Source of the DNA: UBA3069 sp050633465
Lineage (GTDB): Bacteria; Pseudomonadota; Alphaproteobacteria; Rhodobacterales; Rhodobacteraceae
Direction of reading: 5' to 3'
Length of the DNA: 64,000 nucleotides
Assembly (NCBI GenBank): GCA_050633465.1
Contig: JBOEGO010000008.1
Coordinates: forward strand, 7,866 to 71,865
The position numbers were made by a program, and so were the translations under genes. Numbering within the stretch: the first letter of the stretch is position 1; each line of letters starts with the position of its first letter. The notes under the pieces were generated by a model that was not told the DNA's origin, made no database searches, and saw only the letters and a program-made list of their open reading frames with translations. Below, one piece after another: positions 8,565 through 17,083 of the stretch.

Positions 8565-8596
8565 CCTACCACGTCAAGGCCCCTACCACGTCGAGG
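8565..8596. repeat. near-exact direct repeat CCTACCACGTC(A/G)AGG at the TonB receptor 3' end
   Basis: The copies at 8565-8579 and 8582-8596 differ by one base. The second copy encodes the last codons and stop of the receptor and the first is just outside, which looks like a local duplication of the gene's 3' end. Confidence 0.7.
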
Positions 8597-10646
8597 TCGC
8601 AAATATGCTGATGCTGCGACCCGTTCCGGGGTTTTGGTCGTATGCCTCGTATCCGCGATCAAAAATATTACCCAGTTCAACCGATACGTTCAGTTTATCG
8701 GTGATGTCTGCCGTAAGCGCCAGATTGAGCGTGGCAAAGGCCCCGCCATAGCTTTGCGCATCCATCACGCCGGTTTGGTCGCGCATCCCTGCGCTGCTTT
8801 GACCGCGCGCGAAAACATCCCAATCGCCCGACATATTGAACGCATCCCAACCGCCGCGCAAACCGATACGCCCCGACAACAACGGCGTGCCACTGTCATA
8901 GGTGGAATAGCCGTTGGCATAGGTGATTTCGCGCCGCATCAACGCCAGCGAGGCATAGGGCGTCACCCCCCGCGCAGTGTCATATTCGGCCAGAAGTTCC
9001 AGACCATAGGCCACCGCGCCATCGACGTTCTGCCAGTTGCCGCTGCGGCCCGTGATCACCTTGGCGATGTAATCGTCGCTTTTGGTGTAGAACAGCGTGG
9101 CGTCCAGCAGGGTGGCACCGCCATCGTAACGCGCGCCCAATTCGAATGTGGTTGCCTTTTCCGGGGTCAGGTTGGGATTGCCCGACACCGTGTTTGACCC
9201 GCCCACCGTGGTCAAAAACAACTGGCTGAGCGTGGGATAGATATAGCCCTGCGACAGGTTCGCCCGCAGCGTCAGGTCATCACCCCGCCGCCAGACAAGC
9301 CCCGCCGCGCCCAAAACCCCGCTGTCGGAATTGCTGCTTGGCGCATTGGCCACGCCATTGGTGCTGGATGCGTTCAAATCCGCCTGCACATCATACCAAC
9401 GCGCGCCCAATGTGGCGGTCAGGTCGTTGGTCAGGTCCATTTCATGCTGCCCGAACAGGGCGAATGTGCGAATGGTGGCATCGTCATAACCAACCCGCGT
9501 GGTGGTCGTATTGCTGCCTGCGATCATGTTGCGGATGCGGGTGGTGGTCAGTTTGTCGGTTTTCACCCCGTCCAGCACATATTCAAACCCCAGCACCGTC
9601 CGGCTGGCAGGACCAAGGGACAATTCGACCTTGCCGTTGATACCTTTGGTCGATTGGGCATCCTGTGACAGGGCATTCACATCCACAAACACCGGAAATG
9701 CGCCGCCCGCGATATCGCTGTCGAATCTGCGGTCGATGGTTTGGTAAAACGCATTCAGCGACAGGCGCTCAACGGTGTCGGACAGATCTGTGCCCTCGTA
9801 TGACAGGGCGAATTTGCGCAAATCACGTTGGGGCAGGTTGATGTCGAACCCGGGAATTTCGGTATAGGCATGGGCCGACATATCAAACGCCAGCGCATCC
9901 ATTGCAAAATAGTGGTTGCCATTGGCCCAACCCAGATGGGCGGAAATGCTTTTATCCTCGTTCGAGGAGGGGGTCAGCACGCCATTGGGGGTTTTACGAT
10001 CACCGTTTTCAGCCGCGCCAAAGCTAAGCCGGTAATCCAGATCACCCGCCCCCGCCGCAACAGTGCCCGCCATCGAATGGGTCACACGCCAACCCTCGGT
10101 GCCGGAAAAATACCCGGCTGTGGTTTTCATTTCAAACGGCACCTCGGCACCCTTTTTCAGGATGATATTGACCACGCCGCCAATGGCAGATGACCCCGTG
10201 ATCACCGACGACGGGCCGCGCACCACCTCGATCCGTTCGATCGTGTTGGGATCGACCAGTATGGGTTGCCCGTAATTGGAATGATCGGTCAGGGTTTGCC
10301 CGTTGATCAGCACAGCCACCCGCGCGGCGGTTTCACCACGAATGGAAATGCGCTCGATTCCTTCCTCTGATACCTGCACGCCGGGCACCTCTTTCAGGAT
10401 GGCGGCGACGGATTTGGGCGGTATGCGGGCGATCTGCTCTGCGCCCTGCACCGTCAGGCTGGCGGGGTTGTCCATCACTTCGACGGGCAGGCCGGTGCCC
10501 GTGACGGTGATCGCATCCAGTTCGAACACCTGTTCAGCCGTGGCGGTGATCACCGTGGCAGGCATCAGGCCCAAACCCGCAGCGATTGACAAAACCGAAG
10601 GGGCAAGGCGCAGCCCCTGCGCCCTCTTGTGCATCATATCCAACAT
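8583..10646 (-). CDS. TonB-dependent outer membrane receptor, linked to the denitrification regulon
   Basis: About 687 residues. The ATG at 10646 is preferred over an ATG 126 bases upstream because it gives a signal peptide (MLDMMHKRAQ, then a hydrophobic run ending ATA). The TonB box region is ELDAITVTG. The plug domain follows (VAAILKEVPGVQV, GPSSVITGSSAIGGVVNIILKKG), then a 22-strand barrel ending in aromatic TSTW. A perfect TTGAT-N4-ATCAA box lies about 74 bases before this start. Control by a Dnr/FNR-type protein and the location beside nor/nir/nos suggest uptake of copper (as proposed for NosA/OprC), heme or another metal compound. The ligand is not shown by the sequence. Confidence 0.85.
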   Translation of the reverse strand: MLDMMHKRAQGLRLAPSVLSIAAGLGLMPATVITATAEQVFELDAITVTGTGLPVEVMDNPASLTVQGAEQIARIPPKSVAAILKEVPGVQVSEEGIERISIRGETAARVAVLINGQTLTDHSNYGQPILVDPNTIERIEVVRGPSSVITGSSAIGGVVNIILKKGAEVPFEMKTTAGYFSGTEGWRVTHSMAGTVAAGAGDLDYRLSFGAAENGDRKTPNGVLTPSSNEDKSISAHLGWANGNHYFAMDALAFDMSAHAYTEIPGFDINLPQRDLRKFALSYEGTDLSDTVERLSLNAFYQTIDRRFDSDIAGGAFPVFVDVNALSQDAQSTKGINGKVELSLGPASRTVLGFEYVLDGVKTDKLTTTRIRNMIAGSNTTTTRVGYDDATIRTFALFGQHEMDLTNDLTATLGARWYDVQADLNASSTNGVANAPSSNSDSGVLGAAGLVWRRGDDLTLRANLSQGYIYPTLSQLFLTTVGGSNTVSGNPNLTPEKATTFELGARYDGGATLLDATLFYTKSDDYIAKVITGRSGNWQNVDGAVAYGLELLAEYDTARGVTPYASLALMRREITYANGYSTYDSGTPLLSGRIGLRGGWDAFNMSGDWDVFARGQSSAGMRDQTGVMDAQSYGGAFATLNLALTADITDKLNVSVELGNIFDRGYEAYDQNPGTGRSISIFATSTW

Positions 10647-10713
10647 AGTATCTGTCCCAAAACCGTCTGTTGTAACCTTGACCGGACCTTGGGCCATTGC
10701 GGCGGTGATGAAC

Positions 10714-10727
10714 TTGATAATAATCAA
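10714..10727. promoter_or_regulatory. FNR/Dnr-type box TTGAT-AATA-ATCAA
   Basis: A perfect palindrome matching the FNR/Dnr family half-sites. Its centre is 74 bases before the TonB receptor start. It also lies about 92 bases upstream of the divergent Crp/Fnr-family gene, so it may serve both. Confidence 0.8.
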
Positions 10728-10818
10728 TCCGCGCCCGAAATGACGCCGCACCATGGTTGTGAAAATCTGCAAACCAGCTTACCGTTAATGAAATCCTGAC
10801 AAGAATGGCCTGACCCCG

Positions 10819-11517
10819 ATGCGCCCTGAAATCGCTGAAATCGCACGCAGTTCCCTGCTGCTGGCCACTGCTCCGCCTGCGCTGGTCGATACCTTGCTGT
10901 CGCATGCCCATGTCACGCAACATGCCCGTGGCGAAACCCTGTTTTTGCAGGATGATCCGGCGGATACGATTTTTATCGTCGCGGATGGCTGGGTGAAACT
11001 CTATCGCATCGCCGCAAACGGAGCCGAGGCCGTGGTGGGCACCTTTACCAAGGGCCATTCCTTTGGCGAGGCCGTGGCCCTGCGCTCGGACACCTATCCG
11101 GTATCCGCCGAGGCCGTGAGCGAATGCGAACTGGTGCGCATTGATGCGTCGATCATGCTGCACAGTTTGCAGGAAAACCCCAAAGTCGCGATTGCGATGC
11201 TGACCGCAACCTATGTGCATTTGAACAGCCTTGTGGCACAGGTCGAACAATTGAAATCGCGCACCGGACCACAGCGGGTGGCCGAATTCCTGCTGGATCT
11301 GGCGGCCTGCGAAACCGGAAGCTGCGAGGTGCGCCTGCCCTATGACAAGGTGCTGATTGCGGGCCGTCTGGGCATGAAACCCGAAAGCCTGAGCCGCGCC
11401 TTTGCCAAGCTGAAAGATCAGGGGGTGACCGTGCGCCAGAACGCCGCCGATATCGCCGATATCGAGGTTCTGCGCGCCTATGCCGAGGATGACCCCGCCG
11501 CCGCATGGACCCGTTAG
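10819..11517 (+). CDS. Crp/Fnr family regulator of the Dnr/NnrR type
   Basis: A 232-residue regulator with an N-terminal cyclic-nucleotide-type beta-barrel (GETLFLQDDPADTIFIVADGWVKLYR), a long dimerisation helix and a C-terminal winged HTH. The recognition helix reads GMKPESLSRAFAKL, with the E--SR pattern that reads TTGA half-sites. It lacks the N-terminal cysteine cluster of oxygen-sensing FNR, which fits a heme-based NO sensor such as Dnr or NnrR. The neighbouring nor, nir, nos and nap promoters carry matching boxes, so it is the likely activator of the island. Confidence 0.85.
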   Translation: MRPEIAEIARSSLLLATAPPALVDTLLSHAHVTQHARGETLFLQDDPADTIFIVADGWVKLYRIAANGAEAVVGTFTKGHSFGEAVALRSDTYPVSAEAVSECELVRIDASIMLHSLQENPKVAIAMLTATYVHLNSLVAQVEQLKSRTGPQRVAEFLLDLAACETGSCEVRLPYDKVLIAGRLGMKPESLSRAFAKLKDQGVTVRQNAADIADIEVLRAYAEDDPAAAWTR

Positions 11518-11527
11518 GCCGCGCGCC

Positions 11528-11815
11528 CTATGCCGCGATGATCAGCAGCAAGGCCACCGCCGCCCATAGAAAAAACGCCGCCATCACCCCCGCACGGATG
11601 CGCGGGGCCTGCGACAGCTCCAGATAATCCGACAGAATCACCCGCGATTTCATCAGCGCCAGCGCAATCAGAATCGCGGCAATCAGATCGGGTGCAATCA
11701 GATCGGGGCCAAGCCATGCCGCCGCAGCAGGCATCGCGCTCAGGGCCGCCGTCAGGGCCGTGGTCAGGGCTGATGCCAGCACCAGCATCCCCCATGCCTT
11801 GACCAGATGTTTCAT
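11528..11815 (-). CDS. norF: NorF-like small membrane protein (nitric oxide reductase accessory)
   Basis: A 95-residue protein with three hydrophobic segments and the central KSRVILSDYLEL stretch typical of NorF/cytochrome oxidase subunit IV-like proteins. It is the last gene of norCBQDEF and overlaps norE by ATGA. It is thought to support full NO reductase activity, though its exact role is unclear. The gene converges with the Dnr-type regulator, only 10 bases apart. Confidence 0.75.
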   Translation of the reverse strand: MKHLVKAWGMLVLASALTTALTAALSAMPAAAAWLGPDLIAPDLIAAILIALALMKSRVILSDYLELSQAPRIRAGVMAAFFLWAAVALLLIIAA

Positions 11816-12342
11816 AGCGCCCCCAGCAGGTAGATCACCGGAAACAGCAAAACCCAGACCAGATCAACCATATGCCAGAACGCCACAGCGCCGGATGTTT
11901 CATCCATACGCCTGCGTATTGATACAGTCGCCAGCAGGATGATCCCCGCTACCACATGGGCAGCATGAAACCCCGTCAACAAGTAGTAAAAGGTGAAAAA
12001 CGGGTGGGTTTCGGTGTTGATGCCATCGCGCGACAGGCTGGCCCATTCATGCGATTTCAACCACAGAAATCCGGCCCCGCCCACTGCGGCAATGACCAGC
12101 GGCAGCGCGCGGTTTTGCAGCGCGCCAATGGCGGCGAACAACCCCGAGGTGACCAGCAACATCGTGCCAAACCCCGCAGCGACAGGATGCAAATGCGCCG
12201 CCGCCTGCGCAAAACCCGCCGGATCACCGATACGCACCGCCAAAAATGCCCACAGCCCCGCGCCAAATACCAGTAATTCGGACAGGATCAGAACCCAGAT
12301 CATCAAATCATGGGGCAGGTGTTCCGCTTTGGCGGGGGTCAA
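11812..12342 (-). CDS. norE: NorE, cytochrome c oxidase subunit III-like protein
   Basis: A 176-residue protein with five hydrophobic helices and oxidase subunit III features: MIWVLILSELLVFGAG near the start and FTFYYLLTGFHAAHVVAG in the middle. It probably aids assembly or activity of the NO reductase. The start is taken as TTG directly after the norD stop (TGATTG), since the next in-frame ATG would remove the conserved N-terminal segment. It overlaps norF by four bases. Confidence 0.8.
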   Translation of the reverse strand: MTPAKAEHLPHDLMIWVLILSELLVFGAGLWAFLAVRIGDPAGFAQAAAHLHPVAAGFGTMLLVTSGLFAAIGALQNRALPLVIAAVGGAGFLWLKSHEWASLSRDGINTETHPFFTFYYLLTGFHAAHVVAGIILLATVSIRRRMDETSGAVAFWHMVDLVWVLLFPVIYLLGAL

Positions 12343-14301
12343 TCAGCGCCCCACGATCTGCGCATAGATGCGCGGCAATGCTTCGGTCAATTTGTCGGGA
12401 TCGGGGACCAACGCGTAACCGCCCTGCCCGAAAATGCGCGGAAACCATGCCTTGCCGTCGCGGTCAATCGCGATGCCGAACACAGCGTGACCTGCGCGGC
12501 GGGCCTCGATCACGGCCATGCGGCTGTCCTCGATTCCATGGCGGCCATCGTAATGGTCCAGATCATTGGGTTTGCCGTCGGTGATGACCAATAACAGCCG
12601 CCGCCTGCGGGCCTGCGCCGACAATCCGGTGCTGGCATGGCGGATGGCCGCGCCAAGGCGGGTGTAAAAACCGGGGCGCAGGGAAGCGATGCGCGATTCA
12701 ACGCCCGCATTCATCGGATCATCAAAATCCTTGGCCTGTGCCATGTAAACACGGTCGCGTTTCAGTGACGAAAACCCGTTGATCGCGAAACTGTCACCGC
12801 AGGCATCCAGCCCCCATGCCAGCGCGGTCAGGGCCTCGCGTTCGATGTCGATCACGGGGCGGGCGTGGCCGCGATGGCAGGTCACTGTTGCCTCGGTTGA
12901 ACGCGACACATCCAGCAGGATCGACACCGAAAGATCGCGTTTCAGCGGCCGGTTTTGCCGCCAGACCCGCCCGTCGCTTTCGCCTGTGGCGGCGAAATCG
13001 GCCAGGGCACGCACGGCGCGCTCGCTGTCCAGTTCATCACCGTCCAGATGGCCCGAGGTGGTTATCATTGAGGGGCGCAGAGCCTCGAATTGGCGCCGCA
13101 CGGCGGTGATGCGTTTGCGGGCGCGGGCATCAAATGGCGTGACTGTGCCGCCACCCGCATCAATATCATGCGCCAGAATGCGGGTGTGATCGGGCAGGTA
13201 TGCACCACGCCGCACGTCCCATTCGGGATAGGTGCAAACATCGGAAATCCGTTCGATATCAGCATCTTCGGGCGCAAGGTCCAGATGCAGCTTCAGCCGC
13301 GTTGCCGGTGCTTTCTTGATCTGGCCCAGCCCGATTTCATCCTGATCGTCGGCGGCTTTCTTGGCGCTGTCCTCGTCGTCGTCCTCGACACGGCGGTTCA
13401 GGTTGACGAATTGGGCATAGCTGAGGATGGCCTCGAATTTATGCAGGATGAAGCTGTCCTTGCGTTCGATCTGATCCGATTTGCGGCGGCGCGCACGTCG
13501 GGTTTTGCCATCTTCTGCGTTGTTGTTTTCGGGGGCTTGACCGGCCTCCATTGTGGCGACGCCATCGCCATGGGACAGGAACAGCGCACGCGGTTCGACC
13601 CAGATCGGCACGGGCAGATAGGGGCGGTATTTGCGCGGGGCGCGCCAGATGGTGAAATCGCCGGTTTCCATGCTGGCCCACATCCTGGCCGCTTTGCCCT
13701 GTAATGGCTGCTCATCGCCCAACATATGGCGGATCACGCATTCTACCGCCCGTTCGGCCTGTGGCAGGGCGGGGGTGTCGCGCAGCGACAGGTGCAGGCT
13801 GGACAGCTCACGATACAGGGTCCGCAAACCCGGCGCATCGCCATCACAGCGCGCCAGCGCCACCCGCAATCCCGCCAGCGCCGTCAAATCGCTGACCAGC
13901 GGGTCGTCATGCCCCTGAACCGGCGCGACAAACGCGCCCAGCGCCGCCAGCCAGACATAGGCGGCAGCGTTCATTTCCGTCACCGGAAACGCGGCCAGCG
14001 TGGCGGGCAGGCGCAGCGATGCGCCGTCAAAACTGGCCCTTGGCAGGGCATCGGCATAGGTGCCCAAGGCGCGCAGACGCGACAGGCGGTGGCGCGATTG
14101 TTCATCCGACACCGGTTTGATTTCAACCGATGCATCCCCCCCCATACCGCGAAAAAAGACGGCCAGCCGCCCGTCGATCCGGGACAGATCAACACGGGCT
14201 CCCTCATGCACCGGTGGCGCATCAAAACGGCTGGCCCATTTGTGCCAGAGCTTCCCGATGGTTTCTTCGGGTTCCCACGGCTCAAATTCGATCTTGCCCA
14301 T
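12343..14301 (-). CDS. norD: NorD, von Willebrand A-domain protein for NO reductase activation
   Basis: About 652 residues. The C-terminal third is a VWA domain with a MIDAS motif (ILLDVSRSTEAT) and a later LLVITDGKPNDLD. The middle has a highly charged stretch (KTRRARRRKSDQ). NorD works with the AAA+ ATPase NorQ to insert or activate the non-heme iron centre of NorB. The ATG at 14301 (MGKIEFEPWEPEE) is chosen; a GTG at 14313 overlapping the norQ stop is possible. It sits between norQ and norE. Confidence 0.9.
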   Translation of the reverse strand: MGKIEFEPWEPEETIGKLWHKWASRFDAPPVHEGARVDLSRIDGRLAVFFRGMGGDASVEIKPVSDEQSRHRLSRLRALGTYADALPRASFDGASLRLPATLAAFPVTEMNAAAYVWLAALGAFVAPVQGHDDPLVSDLTALAGLRVALARCDGDAPGLRTLYRELSSLHLSLRDTPALPQAERAVECVIRHMLGDEQPLQGKAARMWASMETGDFTIWRAPRKYRPYLPVPIWVEPRALFLSHGDGVATMEAGQAPENNNAEDGKTRRARRRKSDQIERKDSFILHKFEAILSYAQFVNLNRRVEDDDEDSAKKAADDQDEIGLGQIKKAPATRLKLHLDLAPEDADIERISDVCTYPEWDVRRGAYLPDHTRILAHDIDAGGGTVTPFDARARKRITAVRRQFEALRPSMITTSGHLDGDELDSERAVRALADFAATGESDGRVWRQNRPLKRDLSVSILLDVSRSTEATVTCHRGHARPVIDIEREALTALAWGLDACGDSFAINGFSSLKRDRVYMAQAKDFDDPMNAGVESRIASLRPGFYTRLGAAIRHASTGLSAQARRRRLLLVITDGKPNDLDHYDGRHGIEDSRMAVIEARRAGHAVFGIAIDRDGKAWFPRIFGQGGYALVPDPDKLTEALPRIYAQIVGR

Positions 14302-14309
14302 GGCCGGCC

Positions 14310-15119
14310 TCACCCGAAAACGGCTGTGACAAGATCGAGGAGCCCGCGTTTCGTGTCCGCATCATCAGTCAGCGGTTCAATCATTGCGGTTTCGATGGCG
14401 CGTTGCACCCCCATGCCGCCCGCGATCAGGGTGGCGGCGTAAACCACCAGACGGGTGGACACGCCCTCTTCGACATCCTGCCCCTTCATCGCACGCAATT
14501 TGCCCGCCAACCGCACCAGCGGTTTGACCTGATCATCGGGCAGGCCGGTTTCGGCGGCGACCACGGCAATTTCCAGCGCAGGCGCGGGGAAATCGAAATC
14601 AAGCGCCAGAAACCGTTGGCGGGTGGATGGTTTCAGGGTTTTCAGGATGTTCTGGTAACCGGGGTTATAGGAGGCCACCAGCATGAAACCACTGGCGGCT
14701 TTCAGCTCCTCTCCGGTGCGGTCAATCGGCAGGATGCGGCGGTCATCGGTCAACGGGTGCAGCACCACGGCCACGTCTTTGCGCGCCTCGACCACCTCGT
14801 CCAGATAACAGATCGCACCCTCGCGCACGGCGCGGGTCAGCGGGCCATCGACCCAGACGGTTTCGCCGCCTTTCAACAGGTAGCGCCCGATCAGATCAGC
14901 CGCCGACAGGTCGTCATGGCAGGCCACCGTATACAATGGCCGTCCCAGACGCGCCGCCATATGCGCCACAAAACGGGTTTTCCCACAGCCGGTCGGCCCC
15001 TTGAGCAGCACCGGAAGGTCGTGTTCAGCCGCTGCTTCGAACACCGCGATTTCGTCGCGTTGGGGCAGGTAGAAAGGGGCGTCAGCCGCCCCTTTCGCTG
15101 TGTTTGTCAGGTCTTTCAT
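14310..15119 (-). CDS. norQ: NorQ, MoxR/CbbQ-type AAA+ ATPase
   Basis: A 269-residue AAA+ ATPase with Walker A GPTGCGKT near residue 43, Walker B AICYLDEV, and a CbbQ/NorQ-type C-terminal domain. It acts with NorD to mature the NO reductase. The ATG at 15119 has GGAG eight bases upstream. An alternative ATG at 15128 overlaps the norB stop, and the choice changes only three residues. Confidence 0.9.
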   Translation of the reverse strand: MKDLTNTAKGAADAPFYLPQRDEIAVFEAAAEHDLPVLLKGPTGCGKTRFVAHMAARLGRPLYTVACHDDLSAADLIGRYLLKGGETVWVDGPLTRAVREGAICYLDEVVEARKDVAVVLHPLTDDRRILPIDRTGEELKAASGFMLVASYNPGYQNILKTLKPSTRQRFLALDFDFPAPALEIAVVAAETGLPDDQVKPLVRLAGKLRAMKGQDVEEGVSTRLVVYAATLIAGGMGVQRAIETAMIEPLTDDADTKRGLLDLVTAVFG

Positions 15120-15124
15120 TATCA

Positions 15125-16495
15125 TCACTCCGCTGCCTGGCCAACAACGGGACCGGGTTCGATCATTTCACGCCGTGGCATCATCACGGCATAGATGAAC
15201 AACACCGCGCCCAGCACCACGGCCACACCAGACCCGAACCGCATCACAAAAAAGATCCACAGCTGGTCCTGCACATCCATGAAGCCTTCGCCGTTGACCC
15301 GTTGCAGGTGGGTTTGCACCGTGCCCGCAAACGTCAGGGTAAAGGTCATGAACAGCATCCCGCCCGACATCAGCCAGAAGGAAGCCATGTTCAGCACCTG
15401 ATTATAGGGGTCACGCCCGCGCAGAACCGGCATGGCATAGGTGATAATCGCAAGGTTCAGCGCGACATAGGCCCCGAAAAATGCCAGATGCCCGTGGGCC
15501 GCGGTGATTTGCGTTCCGTGAGTGTAGTAGTTGATGCCATGCAGGGTGTGCAGGAACCCCCAAACCCCCGCGCCGAAAAATGCCAGCGTGGCACAGCCCA
15601 GCGACCACAGCAGCGCCGCCTTGTTGGCGTGATCGCGCCGCCCTTTCCACACCATGACAAAGGCAAAGGCCATCATGCCAAAGAAGGGGATCACCTCGAG
15701 CGCAGAGAAGATCGAGCCGATCCACTGCCAATAGCCCGGCGTGCCGATCCAGTAATAGTGGTGGCCAGTGCCCAGGATGCCGGAAAACAGCGCCGTGGCA
15801 ACGATAACATAAAGCCATTTTTCAACCACTTCGCGGTCAACGCCGGTCAATTTCAGCATCAAGAAGCCAAGGATACCGGCCATGACCAGTTCCCATGTGC
15901 CCTCGACCCACAGGTGAACAACATACCACCAGTATTGTTTGTCCAACGCCAGATTGGACGGGTTGTAGAATGCAAACAGGAACAACAGCGCAATGCCCCA
16001 CAGCCCCAGCAACATGATGTTGGTGATCGCGGTTTTGCGCCCCTTCAGCACCGTCATCGAGATGTTATAGAGGAAAATCAGCGCGGCCACGACAATGCCC
16101 GCCTTGACCCATTTGGGTTGCTCCAGAAATTCGCGCCCCTCCTTGCCCAGCAGGAAATGCCCGTCGAACAGGTTGAACAGATAGGTCACAACCACACCCG
16201 CCGTGCCCAGCACCAGAATGCCCAGTTGCAGATAGGCCAGTTTGGCCGAATGGATTTCGCGTTCGCTTTCTTCGGGGATCAGGTAATAGGCGGCGCCAAA
16301 GAACCCCAGCAACAGCCACACGATCAGCGAATTGGTGTGCAGCATCCGCGCAATATTGAACGGCAGGATTTCCGACAGGAAATTCCCGTCGACATAGATC
16401 CAGCCCATGACCAGCCCCAGCGTGACCTGCACGGCAAACAGCGCCATTGCAGTCACGAAATAGGCCAGAGCGATTTTTTGAGTTTGATATTTCAT
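15125..16495 (-). CDS. norB: nitric oxide reductase subunit B (cNOR catalytic subunit)
   Basis: A 456-residue membrane protein with about twelve helices, the catalytic subunit that reduces two NO to N2O. Heme and FeB ligand motifs are visible: LHTNSLIVW, HLWVEGTWELVMAG, GTGHHYYWIGTP and AAHGHLAFFGAY. The length is close to the usual ~450 of the cytochrome c-dependent type and there is no quinol-oxidising N-terminal extension. AAAGGGATAG precedes the ATG. It follows norC by 13 bases. Confidence 0.97.
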   Translation of the reverse strand: MKYQTQKIALAYFVTAMALFAVQVTLGLVMGWIYVDGNFLSEILPFNIARMLHTNSLIVWLLLGFFGAAYYLIPEESEREIHSAKLAYLQLGILVLGTAGVVVTYLFNLFDGHFLLGKEGREFLEQPKWVKAGIVVAALIFLYNISMTVLKGRKTAITNIMLLGLWGIALLFLFAFYNPSNLALDKQYWWYVVHLWVEGTWELVMAGILGFLMLKLTGVDREVVEKWLYVIVATALFSGILGTGHHYYWIGTPGYWQWIGSIFSALEVIPFFGMMAFAFVMVWKGRRDHANKAALLWSLGCATLAFFGAGVWGFLHTLHGINYYTHGTQITAAHGHLAFFGAYVALNLAIITYAMPVLRGRDPYNQVLNMASFWLMSGGMLFMTFTLTFAGTVQTHLQRVNGEGFMDVQDQLWIFFVMRFGSGVAVVLGAVLFIYAVMMPRREMIEPGPVVGQAAE

Positions 16496-16508
16496 CGGTC
16501 TATCCCTT

Positions 16509-16961
16509 TCAGCCCGCGTCGTTCGGCGGCCAGTCCTGATTGCGGATCGTGTCTGTCCACAACAAGAAGTCGCTCAGCGCGCGGTATTCGTGGTCACTCA
16601 GGTCGAAAAACGGCATTTGGCGGCGGCCTTCGATCCCTGTGGGCATGGCCTGCATCCAGCCTTTCAGCCCCTCATAGGCGCCCTCGGGGTCATCATCGAC
16701 GCCCCAGCGGGTCATCACATTGCCCAGTTCGGGGGCGAAATACGCGCCCTCGCCCAGAATGGTGTGACAATTTACGCAGCCGTGTTTTTCCCACAGGTGT
16801 TTGCCCTCGATGACCGAAGGGGTCAGCGTGGCCTCGTCTGTGGATGTGTTGACGATATACAGGTGGCTGTGCACCGACAGCCCCAGAAAAATAAGAATAA
16901 AGAACAGTGATCCGCCGTAGAACACATTGCGGGCCATGCTCTTGGTCATGACTTCGCGCAT
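16509..16961 (-). CDS. norC: nitric oxide reductase subunit C (membrane-anchored cytochrome c)
   Basis: A 150-residue subunit with one N-terminal membrane anchor (NVFYGGSLFFILIFLGLSV) and a periplasmic cytochrome c domain with heme site CVNCH and a methionine-containing GRRQMPFF stretch as probable axial ligand. It passes electrons to NorB. The ATG at 16961 is chosen because AAGGAG lies nine bases upstream and the length then matches other NorC proteins; a longer frame upstream lacks support. It is the first gene of norCBQDEF. Confidence 0.95.
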   Translation of the reverse strand: MREVMTKSMARNVFYGGSLFFILIFLGLSVHSHLYIVNTSTDEATLTPSVIEGKHLWEKHGCVNCHTILGEGAYFAPELGNVMTRWGVDDDPEGAYEGLKGWMQAMPTGIEGRRQMPFFDLSDHEYRALSDFLLWTDTIRNQDWPPNDAG

Positions 16962-17025
16962 GGCGCTGACTCCTTGACTAACAGTTATGGTGGCACCTTG
17001 ATGGCGCGCCCGCTCGGGATCATCC

Positions 17026-17039
17026 TTAACGAAAGTCAA
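17026..17039. promoter_or_regulatory. Dnr/NnrR-type box upstream of norC (TTGAC-TTTC-GTTAA on the minus strand)
   Basis: One mismatch from TTGAC-N4-GTCAA. The centre lies about 71 bases before the norC start, close to the spacing of the nirS and TonB receptor boxes. Confidence 0.65.
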
Positions 17040-17083
17040 TCGCCGCGGATTTGCATGGCATTATCATGCGGCATTCTGCGGTA

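Noticed and set aside
15104..16813. A 569-codon open frame opposite norB and norC
   Set aside because: It is antisense to two fully recognisable genes and has a His/Gln/Arg-rich composition typical of shadows of GC-rich code.
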